Source: Dinghuibacter sp964544695 (GTDB lineage Bacteria; Bacteroidota; Bacteroidia; Chitinophagales; Chitinophagaceae). Taken from it: a DNA stretch of 64,000 bases. Position numbers and translations under genes: made by a program. Each line of letters begins with the position of its first letter. Position 1 is the stretch's first letter. This document shows positions 35,551-45,119 of this stretch, one piece after another. The DNA lies in contig CAZJDB010000038.1 of the NCBI GenBank assembly GCA_964544695.1, forward strand, positions 1 to 64,000. Reading direction: 5' to 3'. The notes under the pieces were generated by a model that was given only the letters and a program-made list of their open reading frames with translations, made no database searches and was not told the origin of the DNA.

Positions 35551-35630
35551 GGGGTAAACCTACATTAAAAAAGAATCGAAACCTGGCACACTTTTCGCGC
35601 TTCTGGGGTGAACGCAATTTAGTGGGGTCA

Positions 35631-36152
35631 ATGAGTATAAAAATATCCACGACTTTCCTCATTTGGGTTGCCGCAGCCGTTTTGTTCACCCTTACTGCCG
35701 TTGGTGGGCATGGCTTCGCGGGGACCTGGATAGCCCTTTCCCCGGAAGCGTCCCTGCCGAATGCGGTCTCTACCTCCCTGGATTCAGGGCCCATCGCACC
35801 CGTCCACGCCCGCCCCCCCGTCGTTACCGACAAGTTGAGCGCGGTGGTTACCGCCTTTCAGGCAGGCAACGTCGAGGAATTATCCCGCTATTTCGATACC
35901 TACGTAGACCTAACCCTCCCGGATAAACGCGTAGGCTCTTGCAGCAGGAGCCAGGCGAAGATGGTCCTCAGGGATTTCTTCGAAACGTACAAGGTGAAAA
36001 GCTTCAATATCCAGGTGAAGGGCGAAGGGGAAAGTACGGGGTATTGCATCGGAACCCTGCAGACCGCCAGCGGTAATTTCAGGACCACGCTCTTCGTCCG
36101 CCAGGAAGGCGAGCAGTCCCTCCTCAAAGAAATCAACATGACCGCCCGTTAG
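35631..36152 (+). CDS. DUF4783 domain exported protein
   Basis: A 173-residue protein with an N-terminal hydrophobic segment (TFLIWVAAAVLFTLTAVGGHG), a 40-residue spacer and a compact C-terminal domain (LSAVVTAFQAGNVEELSRYFDTYVDLTLPD ... SQAKMVLRDFFETYKVKSFNIQVKGEGESTGYCIGTLQTASGNFR). The domain matches DUF4783, a Bacteroidota family with an NTF2-like look and unknown role. ATG 35631 is preferred over the in-frame GTG at 35622. It is followed by nadC with its own -7 element. Confidence 0.75.
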   Translation: MSIKISTTFLIWVAAAVLFTLTAVGGHGFAGTWIALSPEASLPNAVSTSLDSGPIAPVHARPPVVTDKLSAVVTAFQAGNVEELSRYFDTYVDLTLPDKRVGSCSRSQAKMVLRDFFETYKVKSFNIQVKGEGESTGYCIGTLQTASGNFRTTLFVRQEGEQSLLKEINMTAR

Positions 36153-36195
36153 GGCCCATTGCCGCCCGGATGTTACACCTCCCGCTCCGTTTACG

Positions 36196-36203
36196 TACTT
36201 TTG
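36196..36203 (+). promoter_or_regulatory. -7 element TACTTTTG of nadC
   Basis: An exact TAnnTTTG match, 4 bp before the nadC ATG, so the transcript is likely leaderless. The -33 element is weak. Confidence 0.55.
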
Positions 36204-36207
36204 CCGA

Positions 36208-37050
36208 ATGCAGGACGCTTTGGATGTCTTGATCGATCGTGCGCTCCAGGAAGATATTGGCCCGGGTGATTACAGCACCCTGGGCAGCATCGACGCCCAG
36301 GCTCTTGGCGTTGCCCGTCTGCTTGTAAAAGACACCGGCGTCCTGGCCGGGGTACGGGTTGCCGCCCGCATTTTCCACCGTCTTGAACCCGAGTCTACCT
36401 TGAGTATCTATCTCGAAGACGGGGCCTCCGTGGTCCCGGGGGACCTTGCTTTCGAGATAAGGGGCCGGGTGCACACGATACTCCTTGGGGAAAGGCTGGT
36501 CTTGAATTGCATGCAGCGCATGAGCGGCATAGCGACCCTGACGCGCACGTATACCCAACTCCTGGAAGGGTTCCATACCCGCCTCCTCGATACCCGGAAA
36601 ACGACCCCCAATTTCAGGTTGCTGGAAAAGGAGGCGGTGCGTATCGGGGGTGGCGTCAACCACCGCATGGGCCTCTACGACATGATCATGCTCAAGGACA
36701 ACCACATCGACTACTGCGGGGGCCTGAGCCAGGCGGTGGAGAAAGCCTGGACCTATCTGAAGGAATTGGGTCGCGACCTGAAAATAGAGGTAGAGACCCG
36801 GAACCTGGACGAAGTGTGGACCGCTTTGCAGACGGGAAAAGTGGATCGGATACTGCTCGACAATTTTTCTCCGAAGGATGTGGATCGCGCCGTGCAGTTG
36901 ATCGGAGGCCGCGTGGAAACGGAAGCCAGCGGGGGGATACACCTCGATAATATCGTTTCATATGCGGCGACTGGGGTGGATTTCGTCAGCGTTGGAAGTG
37001 TAATTCACCAGGCGCGTAGCCTTGATTTAAGCCTTAAAGCCAAGATATAA
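36208..37050 (+). CDS. nadC: Nicotinate-nucleotide diphosphorylase (carboxylating), QPRTase
   Basis: A 280-residue enzyme that converts quinolinate and PRPP to nicotinate mononucleotide. Motifs: EDIGPGDYSTLGS at the start, LNCMQRMSGIATLTRTY, LLDTRKTTPNFRLLEKEAVRIGGGVNHRMGLYDMIMLKDNHI and the C-terminal EASGGIHLDNIVSYAATGVDFVSVGSV. The size is typical. The SUI1-like gene follows after 3 bp. nadE lies 1.9 kb downstream. Confidence 0.95.
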   Translation: MQDALDVLIDRALQEDIGPGDYSTLGSIDAQALGVARLLVKDTGVLAGVRVAARIFHRLEPESTLSIYLEDGASVVPGDLAFEIRGRVHTILLGERLVLNCMQRMSGIATLTRTYTQLLEGFHTRLLDTRKTTPNFRLLEKEAVRIGGGVNHRMGLYDMIMLKDNHIDYCGGLSQAVEKAWTYLKELGRDLKIEVETRNLDEVWTALQTGKVDRILLDNFSPKDVDRAVQLIGGRVETEASGGIHLDNIVSYAATGVDFVSVGSVIHQARSLDLSLKAKI

Positions 37051-37053
37051 GCC

Positions 37054-37398
37054 ATGTCCAAGAAGAAATTCCCTTTATCCGACGGGATCGTCTTTTCTAC
37101 GGATCCCACCTACCGGCCCGAACAAGAGCCGGAAGAGTCCCGGGAAACGCTTCCTCCCGCCCGGCAATACCTACTCGTTACCCTGGACACGCGGCACCGC
37201 GCCGGAAAGGCCGTGACTTTGGTATCCGGCTTCACCGGCTTACCCGCCGACCTGGAGGCTTTGGGCAAGCAAATAAAGAACCACTGCGGTTCGGGGGGCT
37301 CCGTAAAGGACGGGGAAATCATCGTTCAGGGAGACCACAGGAGTAAAGTTGTCGAGTGGCTGATCGCCAAAGGCTATACCCGGACCAGGAAACGCTAG
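37054..37398 (+). CDS. SUI1/eIF1-like translation factor (YciH family)
   Basis: A 114-residue protein whose last 80 residues form the SUI1 fold (LVTLDTRHRAGKAVTLVSGFTGLPADLEALGKQIKNHCGSGGSVKDGEIIVQGDHRSKVVEWLIAKGY). Bacterial YciH proteins resemble eIF1 and may influence start-site fidelity; their exact role is debated. It follows nadC by 3 bp and is probably cotranscribed. Confidence 0.9.
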   Translation: MSKKKFPLSDGIVFSTDPTYRPEQEPEESRETLPPARQYLLVTLDTRHRAGKAVTLVSGFTGLPADLEALGKQIKNHCGSGGSVKDGEIIVQGDHRSKVVEWLIAKGYTRTRKR

Positions 37399-37509
37399 CG
37401 ATGCCGACCAGCGCCACGGGGCGCCGCGCATGGTCTTTTGTGAACGCCCTGTCAAAAACACACTTTTGGTGCGCCTACCTGCCCCCTTTTATCGTATTTT
37501 AGTGTAATT

Positions 37510-37896
37510 ATGGTGTCAACTGTCTCTGAAGGAGTTAAAGTCAGCGTGGAAACGTTTTACCAGCCGGATTACAGCAATCCGCTTGCGGGAGAGTTCATGT
37601 TTGCCTACAGGATCACCATCGAGAACAACAACCCCTTCCCTATCAAGCTTCTGCGCCGCCATTGGCACATCTTCGACAGCAACGGAACCTACCGCGAAGT
37701 CGAAGGGGAAGGCGTAGTGGGTGTACAACCCGGGCTCGAACCCGAAGAGCGTTATCAATACGTAAGTGGTTGCAACCTCCGCACCGAGATGGGTAAGATG
37801 CATGGCACCTACCAAATGGAAAACCTGCATACCAAGGAGACCTTTGACGTGGCTATTCCCGTCTTCGAGATGCTCGTTCCGTTTAAAATGAACTGA
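37510..37896 (+). CDS. apaG: ApaG domain protein
   Basis: A 128-residue ApaG protein with the immunoglobulin-like pattern VETFYQPDYSNPLAGEFMFAYRITIENNNPFPIKLLRRHWHIFDSNGTYREVEGEGVVGVQPGLEPEERYQYVSGCNLRTEMGKMHGTYQM. The family has been linked to cobalt/magnesium phenotypes, but its biochemical role is unclear. Size and sequence are typical. It converges with gldB. Confidence 0.93.
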   Translation: MVSTVSEGVKVSVETFYQPDYSNPLAGEFMFAYRITIENNNPFPIKLLRRHWHIFDSNGTYREVEGEGVVGVQPGLEPEERYQYVSGCNLRTEMGKMHGTYQMENLHTKETFDVAIPVFEMLVPFKMN

Positions 37897-37932
37897 GCCC
37901 CGCCAGGTGGCGTAACGCCGTGCGTCGCATGC

Positions 37933-38952
37933 CTACTTCGGGTTGTACTGCGACTCCGAAAGCACTTCCTTCCAAGGAATTTCCATCAGCTTTTTAGGCC
38001 CCGGATCGCCCCTTTTGGCGACGTACTTCCGCACGATCTGCCATCCCACAAATGACCCGATATTCCCGGGCGACTGGTCGGGCATGCTTTGGGTAGACGG
38101 GGCGTCTCCCATATAATTTTTGATGACGTCCGGGTCCATGGAATAAAGCACGTTTTGTTCTTCCAGGAAATTCCAGATCAGGCCTTCGTTGGCTTTGCAC
38201 CATGTGTACTGCTTACCCGTGTATCCTAATTTCAGGGTATCTTCCACACCAGGCAGGAATTTGTCCTGGAGGTACATGCGCCGGCCCCGGTCGATGAGTT
38301 GTTCGATCAGGGATTGGGTCGTGGTATCCGCCGGCTCGGGGTACAGGTCGTCTACCACCGCGGCCATGATGTTTACGGGCAGGTATTCGGGAGTAAATTT
38401 ACGGCTTACATAATCGGGATACACCTCCTGCACTTCTGGGATCTGATAATAAGAAAAGTTGGTCCCCATGTAAAAATCCAGTCCGATCGCCAGCCCGTCC
38501 GGGGTATACAATTCCCGTCCACCGAAGTTGCCGATGAAGGTGATGAGGGTAGGGACCTGATAGTCCGGATAATAATATTTCACGTAGCGGAAATAGTTCT
38601 CGAGGGGTCGGGTGATTTTGTCTGTGTTGGGATAGGCCGCAAATACGGAATCCCTCAATACCCGGTTCTGGGCCAGGAAGTGCCTGAGCTCTCCAAAAGC
38701 AACCGAAGGGGAATCGGCGGCCCGTTCGAGGCCCAGCACGTCCTGGAGAAAGAGGTGGCTGAAGCTGGGGTATTTTTGTACGATACCGGGCCATTCCTCC
38801 GGCAAACGGGTAGAGTCCAGTGCAAACAGGTCGTGATCAAAACGTTCCACCTTGAAGGTCACCTTGATATCCGAGACGTCTGGAGTGTTGTCCGATCCGT
38901 GGCAGCCGCAGAGCCCGGCAACCATGATTAAGAAAATGAAAAGACGCTTCAT
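37933..38952 (-). CDS. gldB: Gliding motility lipoprotein GldB family
   Basis: A 339-residue lipoprotein (LFIFLIMVAGLCGCHGS; Cys17) with the GldB-type domain: VERFDHDLFALDSTRLPEEWPGIVQKYPSFSHLFLQDVLGL, LITFIGNFGGRELYTPDGLAIGLDFYMG, NIMAAVVDDLYP and GQIVRKYVAKRG-like C-terminal region. GldB is required for gliding in Flavobacterium and widespread in Bacteroidota, where it may serve envelope maintenance. It is divergent from nadE, sharing a 29-bp spacer, an arrangement seen in many relatives. Confidence 0.85.
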   Translation of the reverse strand: MKRLFIFLIMVAGLCGCHGSDNTPDVSDIKVTFKVERFDHDLFALDSTRLPEEWPGIVQKYPSFSHLFLQDVLGLERAADSPSVAFGELRHFLAQNRVLRDSVFAAYPNTDKITRPLENYFRYVKYYYPDYQVPTLITFIGNFGGRELYTPDGLAIGLDFYMGTNFSYYQIPEVQEVYPDYVSRKFTPEYLPVNIMAAVVDDLYPEPADTTTQSLIEQLIDRGRRMYLQDKFLPGVEDTLKLGYTGKQYTWCKANEGLIWNFLEEQNVLYSMDPDVIKNYMGDAPSTQSMPDQSPGNIGSFVGWQIVRKYVAKRGDPGPKKLMEIPWKEVLSESQYNPK

Positions 38953-38969
38953 CGACGCAACTTACGACA

Positions 38970-38977
38970 TACCTTTG
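38970..38977 (+). promoter_or_regulatory. -7 element TACCTTTG of nadE
   Basis: An exact TAnnTTTG match ending 4 bp before the nadE ATG, which implies a leaderless transcript. Confidence 0.55.
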
Positions 38978-38981
38978 ACCT

Positions 38982-40751
38982 ATGAAAATCGCTATTGCCC
39001 AGCAGAACTATCACATTGGGAATTTCGAATTCAATACCCGGCGCATCATAGAGGGGATCCGGGAAGCCCGTGAACAGGGGGCCGATCTCGTTGTCTTTTC
39101 CGAATTGAGCGTGTGTGGTTACCCTCCCAGGGATTTCCTGGAATTTGAAGACTTTTGCAATCGATGTTACCAGGCCGTGGAAGAGATCAGCACCCATTCA
39201 AAGGAAATCGGTGTGCTCATCGGCTGCCCCGTGCGCAACCCCGCCCGGGAAGGCAAGGGCCTTTTCAATGCCGCCTGGTTGTTGTACCAGGGTGAGGTAA
39301 AAGCCATCCAGCATAAGACCCTTTTGCCTACCTACGACGTGTTCGACGAATACCGCTATTTCGAACCGGGATCCCGCTGGAACATCATGGAGTTCAAGGG
39401 ACGTCGTCTTGCCGTCACCGTATGCGAGGACATCTGGAACCTTGGAAACAATCCCCTGTACCGCATGTGCCCCATGGACATGTTGGTTCACCAGCGACCC
39501 GATTGCATGATAAACCTTTCCGCTTCTCCCTTCGATTATGCCCACGCCGAAGAACGAAAGGATATCGTCAGGGCCAACGTGGACAAGTATAAGATCCCCA
39601 TGTTCTACTGCAATGCCGTGGGTTCTCAAACGGAAATCGTCTTCGATGGGGGTTCCCTGATCATGGACAAGGAAGGCAAGATCGTTCGCTCCCTCCCGTT
39701 TTTCAGGGAAGGGCTGATCACGGCTACCCTGGGTAAGGAAGGGCGCCTGATGGTAGAAGAAGTCGAAGACCGCGTGGCGCTTGTTCAGACCCTGGCCCTT
39801 GAAAGCAATGCGCACCGGCGCGGCGCTGCAACCGTTCTCGCGCCCCGTGCCGTGACCGCGGCTTCGGGAGAATTTTCCAGGACCGACATAGACATCCTGC
39901 AGCCGGAGTTGCACACGGACCGCATTTATGAAGCCCTGCTGTCGGGGATCTCCGATTATTTCCGGAAAATGGGTTTTACCAAAGCCATCATCGGTTCTTC
40001 CGGGGGGGTAGACAGCGCCGTTACCCTGGCCCTGGCCTGCGAAGCCCTGGGTGCGGCGAACGTCCGCGCGGTCCTCATGCCTTCGCCCTTCAGCTCCGAA
40101 CATTCTGTAAAGGACGCCGTCGAGCTTTCGGGCAACCTGGGCAATCCTTACGATATTGTATCCATAAGGGAAGTATACTCGGCCTTCCTGCACACCCTCC
40201 ATCCCCTTTTCGGAGACTTGCCCTTCAGCCTGGCGGAAGAAAACATGCAAAGCCGGTCGAGGGCAAATATCCTTATGTCCATCGCCAACAAGTACGGCTA
40301 CATCCTCCTGAATACCTCCAACAAGAGCGAATTGTCTACGGGCTATGGAACCCTCTATGGGGATATGGCGGGAGGATTGGGCGTCCTGGGGGATCTCTAC
40401 AAGTTGCAGGTTTATGCCCTGGCGCGTTATATTAACCGCAACAGCGAAATCATTCCATTGAATGTTTTGGAGAAGGCGCCCTCCGCCGAGCTCAGGCCCG
40501 ACCAAAAGGACAGCGACAGCCTTCCCGACTACGGGGTGCTGGATCCCATCCTGTATCAGTATATCGAACGCCGCCAGGGTCCCGCTGAGATCGTGGCCCA
40601 GGGTTACGACCCCACTCTCGTGGCGCGCATCCTGAAGATGGTGAATACCAACGAGTACAAGCGGAACCAGTTTTGCCCCATCATTCGCGTGTCCCAAAAG
40701 GCCTTTGGCGTGGGTCGACGCGTGCCCATAGTGGCAAAATATTTGGGCTGA
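38982..40751 (+). CDS. nadE: Glutamine-dependent NAD+ synthase
   Basis: A 589-residue two-domain enzyme. The N-terminal nitrilase-type glutaminase has Glu41 (VFSELSVCG), the KTLLPTYDVFDE Lys and the likely nucleophile Cys175 in DCMINLSASPF. The C-terminal synthetase has the PP-loop GSSGGVDSAV (338-347) and STGYGTLYGDMAGGLGVLGDLYK. It amidates nicotinate adenine dinucleotide using glutamine, the last step of NAD synthesis. Length is normal. With nadC nearby, two steps of NAD synthesis are in the same neighbourhood. Confidence 0.95.
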   Translation: MKIAIAQQNYHIGNFEFNTRRIIEGIREAREQGADLVVFSELSVCGYPPRDFLEFEDFCNRCYQAVEEISTHSKEIGVLIGCPVRNPAREGKGLFNAAWLLYQGEVKAIQHKTLLPTYDVFDEYRYFEPGSRWNIMEFKGRRLAVTVCEDIWNLGNNPLYRMCPMDMLVHQRPDCMINLSASPFDYAHAEERKDIVRANVDKYKIPMFYCNAVGSQTEIVFDGGSLIMDKEGKIVRSLPFFREGLITATLGKEGRLMVEEVEDRVALVQTLALESNAHRRGAATVLAPRAVTAASGEFSRTDIDILQPELHTDRIYEALLSGISDYFRKMGFTKAIIGSSGGVDSAVTLALACEALGAANVRAVLMPSPFSSEHSVKDAVELSGNLGNPYDIVSIREVYSAFLHTLHPLFGDLPFSLAEENMQSRSRANILMSIANKYGYILLNTSNKSELSTGYGTLYGDMAGGLGVLGDLYKLQVYALARYINRNSEIIPLNVLEKAPSAELRPDQKDSDSLPDYGVLDPILYQYIERRQGPAEIVAQGYDPTLVARILKMVNTNEYKRNQFCPIIRVSQKAFGVGRRVPIVAKYLG

Positions 40752-40780
40752 CGATGGCCCGGACGGCCCGGCGGAAGGCG

Positions 40781-40788
40781 TATATTTG
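40781..40788 (+). promoter_or_regulatory. -7 element TATATTTG of serS
   Basis: An exact TAnnTTTG match, 6 bp before the serS ATG. Confidence 0.5.
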
Positions 40789-40794
40789 TGCGCT

Positions 40795-42063
40795 ATGTTA
40801 CAAGTCCCCTTCATCCGCCAGAACCGCGAATACGTGCTGGAACGCCTGTCTGTCCGCAATTTCCCCGAACCGGAACTCATCGACCAGATTATCAAACTGG
40901 ACGAGCGCCGCAAGTCCTTAACGCTCCAATCCGAACAGATCAAGGCTTCAGTCAATGCCATTTCCAAAGAGATCGGGCAGTTGCTGGCAAAAGGGGAAAA
41001 GGAAAAAGCCGAAGCCCAAAAAGCCGTTGTGGCTGGACTCAATGTTGAACTAGGTCCAATCGAGGTTGAACTCGATCGTTTGGAAAAGGAAATCCATCAT
41101 ATTCTCGTCAGGATTCCGAACCTACCAGCAGCGATAGTCCCCCCTGGCCGCACCCCCGAGGACAACGTTGTGATCCGGGAGGGAGGCGTCCGGCCTTCGC
41201 TGCCCAAAGGCGCCCTGCCTCATTGGGACCTTGCCAAAAAATACAACCTCATCGACTTCGAGCTGGGCACCAAAGTCACGGGCAGCGGCTTCCCTGTATA
41301 CACAGGGAGGGGCGCAAAACTCCAGCGCGCGTTGATCCAGTATTTCCTGGACTATAACACCGAATCGGGCTACAGGGAATACGAAGTGCCCTTCATGGTC
41401 AATGAGGACTCGGCCTACGGGACGGGCCAACTGCCCGATAAGGAGGCCCAGATGTATGTCGTGACCGAAGACAAGCTCTATTTGATCCCTACGGCCGAAG
41501 TACCGCTCACCAACCTGTACCGGGATGAAATCCTCAAGGAAAGCGAACTTCCCGTAAAGATGACGGCGTATACGCCTTGTTTCCGCCGCGAGGCAGGCAG
41601 TTACGGAAAGGACGTCCGGGGGTTGAACCGCCTCCACCAGTTCGACAAGGTGGAGGTCGTCCAGGTAGTCCATCCCGAAAAAAGCTACGAGGTCCTGGAC
41701 GAAATGGTAGCCCACGTAGAACGCCTCCTTCAATCGCTGCAGCTCCAATACCGCATCCTGCGTCTTTGTGGTGGGGACATGGGCTTCACATCCGCTTTAA
41801 CTTACGACTTCGAGGTCTTCAGCGCGGCCCAGGAAAAATGGCTGGAGGTAAGTTCGGTTTCCAATTTCGAGACCTACCAGACCAATCGCATGAAGATCCG
41901 CTTCAAGGATACCCGGGGGAAACCCCAGTTGGCGCATTCCCTCAACGGAAGCTCGCTCGCGTTACCACGTATTGTGGCCTGCCTGCTGGAGAATCACCAG
42001 AAAGAAGATGGGATCGCGTTGCCGGAACCCTTGCACCGATATTACGGGGGGTTGATGGTTTAA
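40795..42063 (+). CDS. serS: Seryl-tRNA synthetase
   Basis: A 422-residue class II synthetase with the N-terminal antiparallel coiled coil (about 30-105) that grips the tRNA-Ser variable arm, motif 2 FRREAGSYGKDVRGLNRLHQFDKVE and motif 3 HSLNGSSLALPRIVACLLENHQ. The TxE motif is in PTAEVPLTNLY. ATG 40795 matches the conserved MLQVPFIRQN start; three upstream in-frame codons from a TTG are rejected. Confidence 0.96.
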   Translation: MLQVPFIRQNREYVLERLSVRNFPEPELIDQIIKLDERRKSLTLQSEQIKASVNAISKEIGQLLAKGEKEKAEAQKAVVAGLNVELGPIEVELDRLEKEIHHILVRIPNLPAAIVPPGRTPEDNVVIREGGVRPSLPKGALPHWDLAKKYNLIDFELGTKVTGSGFPVYTGRGAKLQRALIQYFLDYNTESGYREYEVPFMVNEDSAYGTGQLPDKEAQMYVVTEDKLYLIPTAEVPLTNLYRDEILKESELPVKMTAYTPCFRREAGSYGKDVRGLNRLHQFDKVEVVQVVHPEKSYEVLDEMVAHVERLLQSLQLQYRILRLCGGDMGFTSALTYDFEVFSAAQEKWLEVSSVSNFETYQTNRMKIRFKDTRGKPQLAHSLNGSSLALPRIVACLLENHQKEDGIALPEPLHRYYGGLMV

Positions 42064-42089
42064 CCCCGGGGCACCCCGTGAGGGGTCGT

Positions 42090-43283
42090 CTACCCCACCT
42101 TATACATTTTCGTCGTGGAACTGATGTAATCCAACGGATCGAACGCCTTGTCGAACGTATCGCGCAAGTCATTGAGCTTCGCCTGCAGGTTCAGGATTTC
42201 CGGCCCGATCTGGGGATCCATCTTGTATTTGTCGAACAGCGTTTCATAGCGTGCAATATTTTCGCTGATCCGGAAAGTGATCTGTCCAAAGCGGAGCTTT
42301 AAGGCCTGAACGTCCATCATTTGGTAATAGATCTTCTGTTTCCAGTCTTTAGGATTTTTTTCTCTTTCCGACACGGCGAATCCGGCGGCATCCTGGCGCA
42401 TCGCGGTCAGGTATTGGTAACGGCTTTCCGCGTCGCTTTCGTGTGAGAAACTCACAGCAAAATCTTTGGGGTCGATTTTAAGGGTGGCCAGGTCGGTGGC
42501 CAAATCCTGGGCGTAGATCTTCTGGAGGTTATCCAACTCGGCCTCGATGGAGGCCCATTCGTTTTCGATCAGCCCCTGGTCGTAGTCGAACTGGCTGACC
42601 TTCATGGTAAGGATGACCATCTTTTCACTCGACTCGCGGAGTTCTTTTTGCTTTCTCCCCAGGGAGCTCATGTAAGAAGACATGCCGCTGAACAGGGCAT
42701 ACGTCATGGGCCCCGTGACCGGCACGGCTCCCATTTCGGTTCCGGCGGAGCTGAGCACGTTGCTGGCTACGCCCAGGCCCGTTTCTTCCGCGCGGTTGCT
42801 TTCCATGTACTTATTGAACTGTGCGAAGAATTCCTTGTAGCCAGGGTAATTCATGGGGTTGCTGGCCTGTCCAAGCATGTCGAAAAAGGTCTTGGTGGAA
42901 TTGAACAGGATCAGGGGCTTGATTTCCCGTTCCATGGAAACGAGGTTGACGATGGCCGATTGGTAGTTGGCCTGGTAGATAAAAAGGTCGTTCTGATCGA
43001 TGGCTTTTTGACGGTCTTCCAAAGCCTGGACGCGGAGCACCAGCTTGTCCGCTTTTTCCTTGACATCCTTGGTTTCAAGGATGGATTTATCCAGGTCGTC
43101 CACGCGCTGATCCAGTTTGGTAACGGTGGAGTCGATGGTTTTCGTTCTCTTGTCGAGGCTTAACTGGATTTCGCCAAGTACTTTGTCTTTCAGTTGTTTG
43201 TCGGTGAGGGTATCGGTGACCTGGGCACGGGCGCCCAAGGCCCCAAATAGCAACCCCCCAGCCAAGGGTAGTAAATGCTTCAT
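42090..43283 (-). CDS. Exported coiled-coil protein of unknown function
   Basis: A 397-residue protein with a signal peptide (HLLPLAGGLLFGALGARAQ) and long helical, coiled-coil-prone regions (about 25-105: KLDQRVDDLDKSILETKDVKEKADKLVLRVQALEDRQ, and around 215-270). A Gly/Ala-rich middle (ETGLGVASNVLSSAGTEMGAVPVTGPMTYALFSG) could line a membrane or form a turn. No known domain is recognised. It is flanked by serS (convergent) and the POT transporter (same strand, 74 bp upstream). It may be periplasmic and form oligomers. Confidence 0.7.
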   Translation of the reverse strand: MKHLLPLAGGLLFGALGARAQVTDTLTDKQLKDKVLGEIQLSLDKRTKTIDSTVTKLDQRVDDLDKSILETKDVKEKADKLVLRVQALEDRQKAIDQNDLFIYQANYQSAIVNLVSMEREIKPLILFNSTKTFFDMLGQASNPMNYPGYKEFFAQFNKYMESNRAEETGLGVASNVLSSAGTEMGAVPVTGPMTYALFSGMSSYMSSLGRKQKELRESSEKMVILTMKVSQFDYDQGLIENEWASIEAELDNLQKIYAQDLATDLATLKIDPKDFAVSFSHESDAESRYQYLTAMRQDAAGFAVSEREKNPKDWKQKIYYQMMDVQALKLRFGQITFRISENIARYETLFDKYKMDPQIGPEILNLQAKLNDLRDTFDKAFDPLDYISSTTKMYKVG

Positions 43284-43356
43284 GGGATCCGTTTGCGGCA
43301 AAAGTAAGGCAAGTCACGGGCCGAACTCCCGGGAGGTCCCCGATTTTATCATTTCT

Positions 43357-45078
43357 TTAAGCTCCCCCGCGCATCATTTTCTGAATGCGTTTGGTGCACA
43401 GGAAGAGGATCAGGGAGGCGGCGCCGCACATGAACACGAACAGCATGAAGAAATCGTGCAGGTTTTGCATGTGATAGCCCAGGAAGGCCGTGGGTTTGCC
43501 CGGCTGCGGATACAAGGTGCTGAGCACCCCCGCCAGCTTATTACCCATGGCGTTGGCCATGAACCAGACGGCCATCAGCAACGAGGCGAACTTGAAGGGA
43601 GCCAGTTGGTTGACGAGGGAAAGGCCAATGGGCGACAGGCAAAGCTCCCCGCAGGTATGCATCGCGTACATGCCCGTCAGCCAGATCATGCTGACCCGGA
43701 TGCCGGGTGGAATATTGTCTACGCCGTAGGCGATCCAGCCGAAGCCTATGGCCATGAAGAGCAAACCTATGGCCATCTTGGTAGGGGTGGCGGGTTCCCG
43801 TTTGCCGAGCTTTATCCATAACCATGCGAAGAAGGGCGCAAAAAGAAGAATAAATCCCGAGTTGAGCGATTGGAAAACGCTGGGCGGTACGTCCTCCATG
43901 CTTACCGTTGGTTTTCCGGAAGCGCCCAGGTAAATATCCGTCGCAAGGATTCCTGCCCCAAGCAGGCCTAGCAGAAAGAATACCGTATGCCTGAGGAGGG
44001 TGTTGTAATCCCCCGCCAGGTTCCGCGAGGCTTTCTTGAACAAATAATATACTACCCACAGCAAAGCAACAGAAATCAAGTAAACCGACCACACGGGGAG
44101 GTGCAAGCCCAGGTGCCTGTTGGTTTGTTCGTCGGCGAAAAAGGTCAGGGAATCCCCGGCCTGCTCGAAGGCGGCCCAGAAGAAGATGACGAAGAAACAA
44201 ATGATGAAAATCACCCCTACATGCCGCTTTTGGATGCTGCTAAGTGTTTTATCTGCGAATATGATGGCCACGATCAGCAGGGGCGCGACGACCAGGAGAT
44301 AGGAAAGGTAAGGGAATACCTTGTCGTCCACGTAAATCATCCCAATGGCCAGGAGGGTGGTCAGGAGAAGAAAGCCCACCACGAACCAGGGTTTGATCAC
44401 GGTTCCCTTGACCCCCGGAGGTGTGAGCCCCAGGGGTTGCTTTTCGGGGGTAACCACGTATTTGTGGTGGAACATGCGCAGGGTAATGATGCTCAGGATC
44501 ATGCCCACGCCTGCTACCAGGAAGGCCCAGCGGTAATCCGCCGGATTGCCCGTATCCCCCACCAGTCCGCAGACGATGGGTCCCAGGAACCCCCCGGTAT
44601 TGATGCCCATATAAAAAATCGTATAGGCGGAATCTTTCCTTCGGTCACCCTGGGGGTAGCATTGCCCCACCATGATGGAGATGTTTGGCTTGAAGAACCC
44701 GTTCCCCGCAATCATGAAGCCCAGGCCCGAGAAGTATAAGAGGGTGGCCAGTTGGGGCAGGGAATGGTACACCGTGCCACAACAGAACAGGATCAATTCC
44801 CCCAGCGCCATGACAATGCCACCGGAGACGATGGATCGACGGTTACCCCAGTAACGATCGGCCATGTATCCTCCGATCAGGGGGGTCAGGTACACAAGGC
44901 TGATATAACTGCCATAAATATTCGAAGCGAAAACCTTGTCGAAGAGCAACGCGTGCGTCATAAACAGCACCAGCATAGCGCGCATCCCGTAGAAATTGAA
45001 TCGCTCCCACATCTCCGTGGCGAAGAGGATGTAAAGGCCTTTGGGATGGGCTTCAGATACCTTAAGTGGTTGGTTCAT
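43357..45078 (-). CDS. POT/PTR family proton-dependent oligopeptide transporter
   Basis: A 573-residue major-facilitator protein with about 14 helices. The PTR signature is visible: TEMWERFNFYGMRAMLVLF (ExxERFxYYG variant), GGYMADRYWGNRRSI, FKPNISIMVGQCY and the late ELCLSPIGLSLVNQLAP. It imports di- and tripeptides with protons. ATG 45078 (NQPLKVSEAHPKGLYILF) is chosen over an upstream in-frame codon that overlaps the purD promoter. A near -7 TACATTGG lies 6 bp before the ATG. Confidence 0.92.
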   Translation of the reverse strand: MNQPLKVSEAHPKGLYILFATEMWERFNFYGMRAMLVLFMTHALLFDKVFASNIYGSYISLVYLTPLIGGYMADRYWGNRRSIVSGGIVMALGELILFCCGTVYHSLPQLATLLYFSGLGFMIAGNGFFKPNISIMVGQCYPQGDRRKDSAYTIFYMGINTGGFLGPIVCGLVGDTGNPADYRWAFLVAGVGMILSIITLRMFHHKYVVTPEKQPLGLTPPGVKGTVIKPWFVVGFLLLTTLLAIGMIYVDDKVFPYLSYLLVVAPLLIVAIIFADKTLSSIQKRHVGVIFIICFFVIFFWAAFEQAGDSLTFFADEQTNRHLGLHLPVWSVYLISVALLWVVYYLFKKASRNLAGDYNTLLRHTVFFLLGLLGAGILATDIYLGASGKPTVSMEDVPPSVFQSLNSGFILLFAPFFAWLWIKLGKREPATPTKMAIGLLFMAIGFGWIAYGVDNIPPGIRVSMIWLTGMYAMHTCGELCLSPIGLSLVNQLAPFKFASLLMAVWFMANAMGNKLAGVLSTLYPQPGKPTAFLGYHMQNLHDFFMLFVFMCGAASLILFLCTKRIQKMMRGGA

Positions 45079-45119
45079 AGGAAGCCAATGTACACACAAA
45101 ATCAATATCTTCGCGCCCT

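Noticed and set aside
39198..41042. 614-codon open frame on the minus strand across nadE and serS
   Set aside because: It is antisense to two certain genes, has no domain or signal, and long antisense frames are common in this GC-rich coding sequence.
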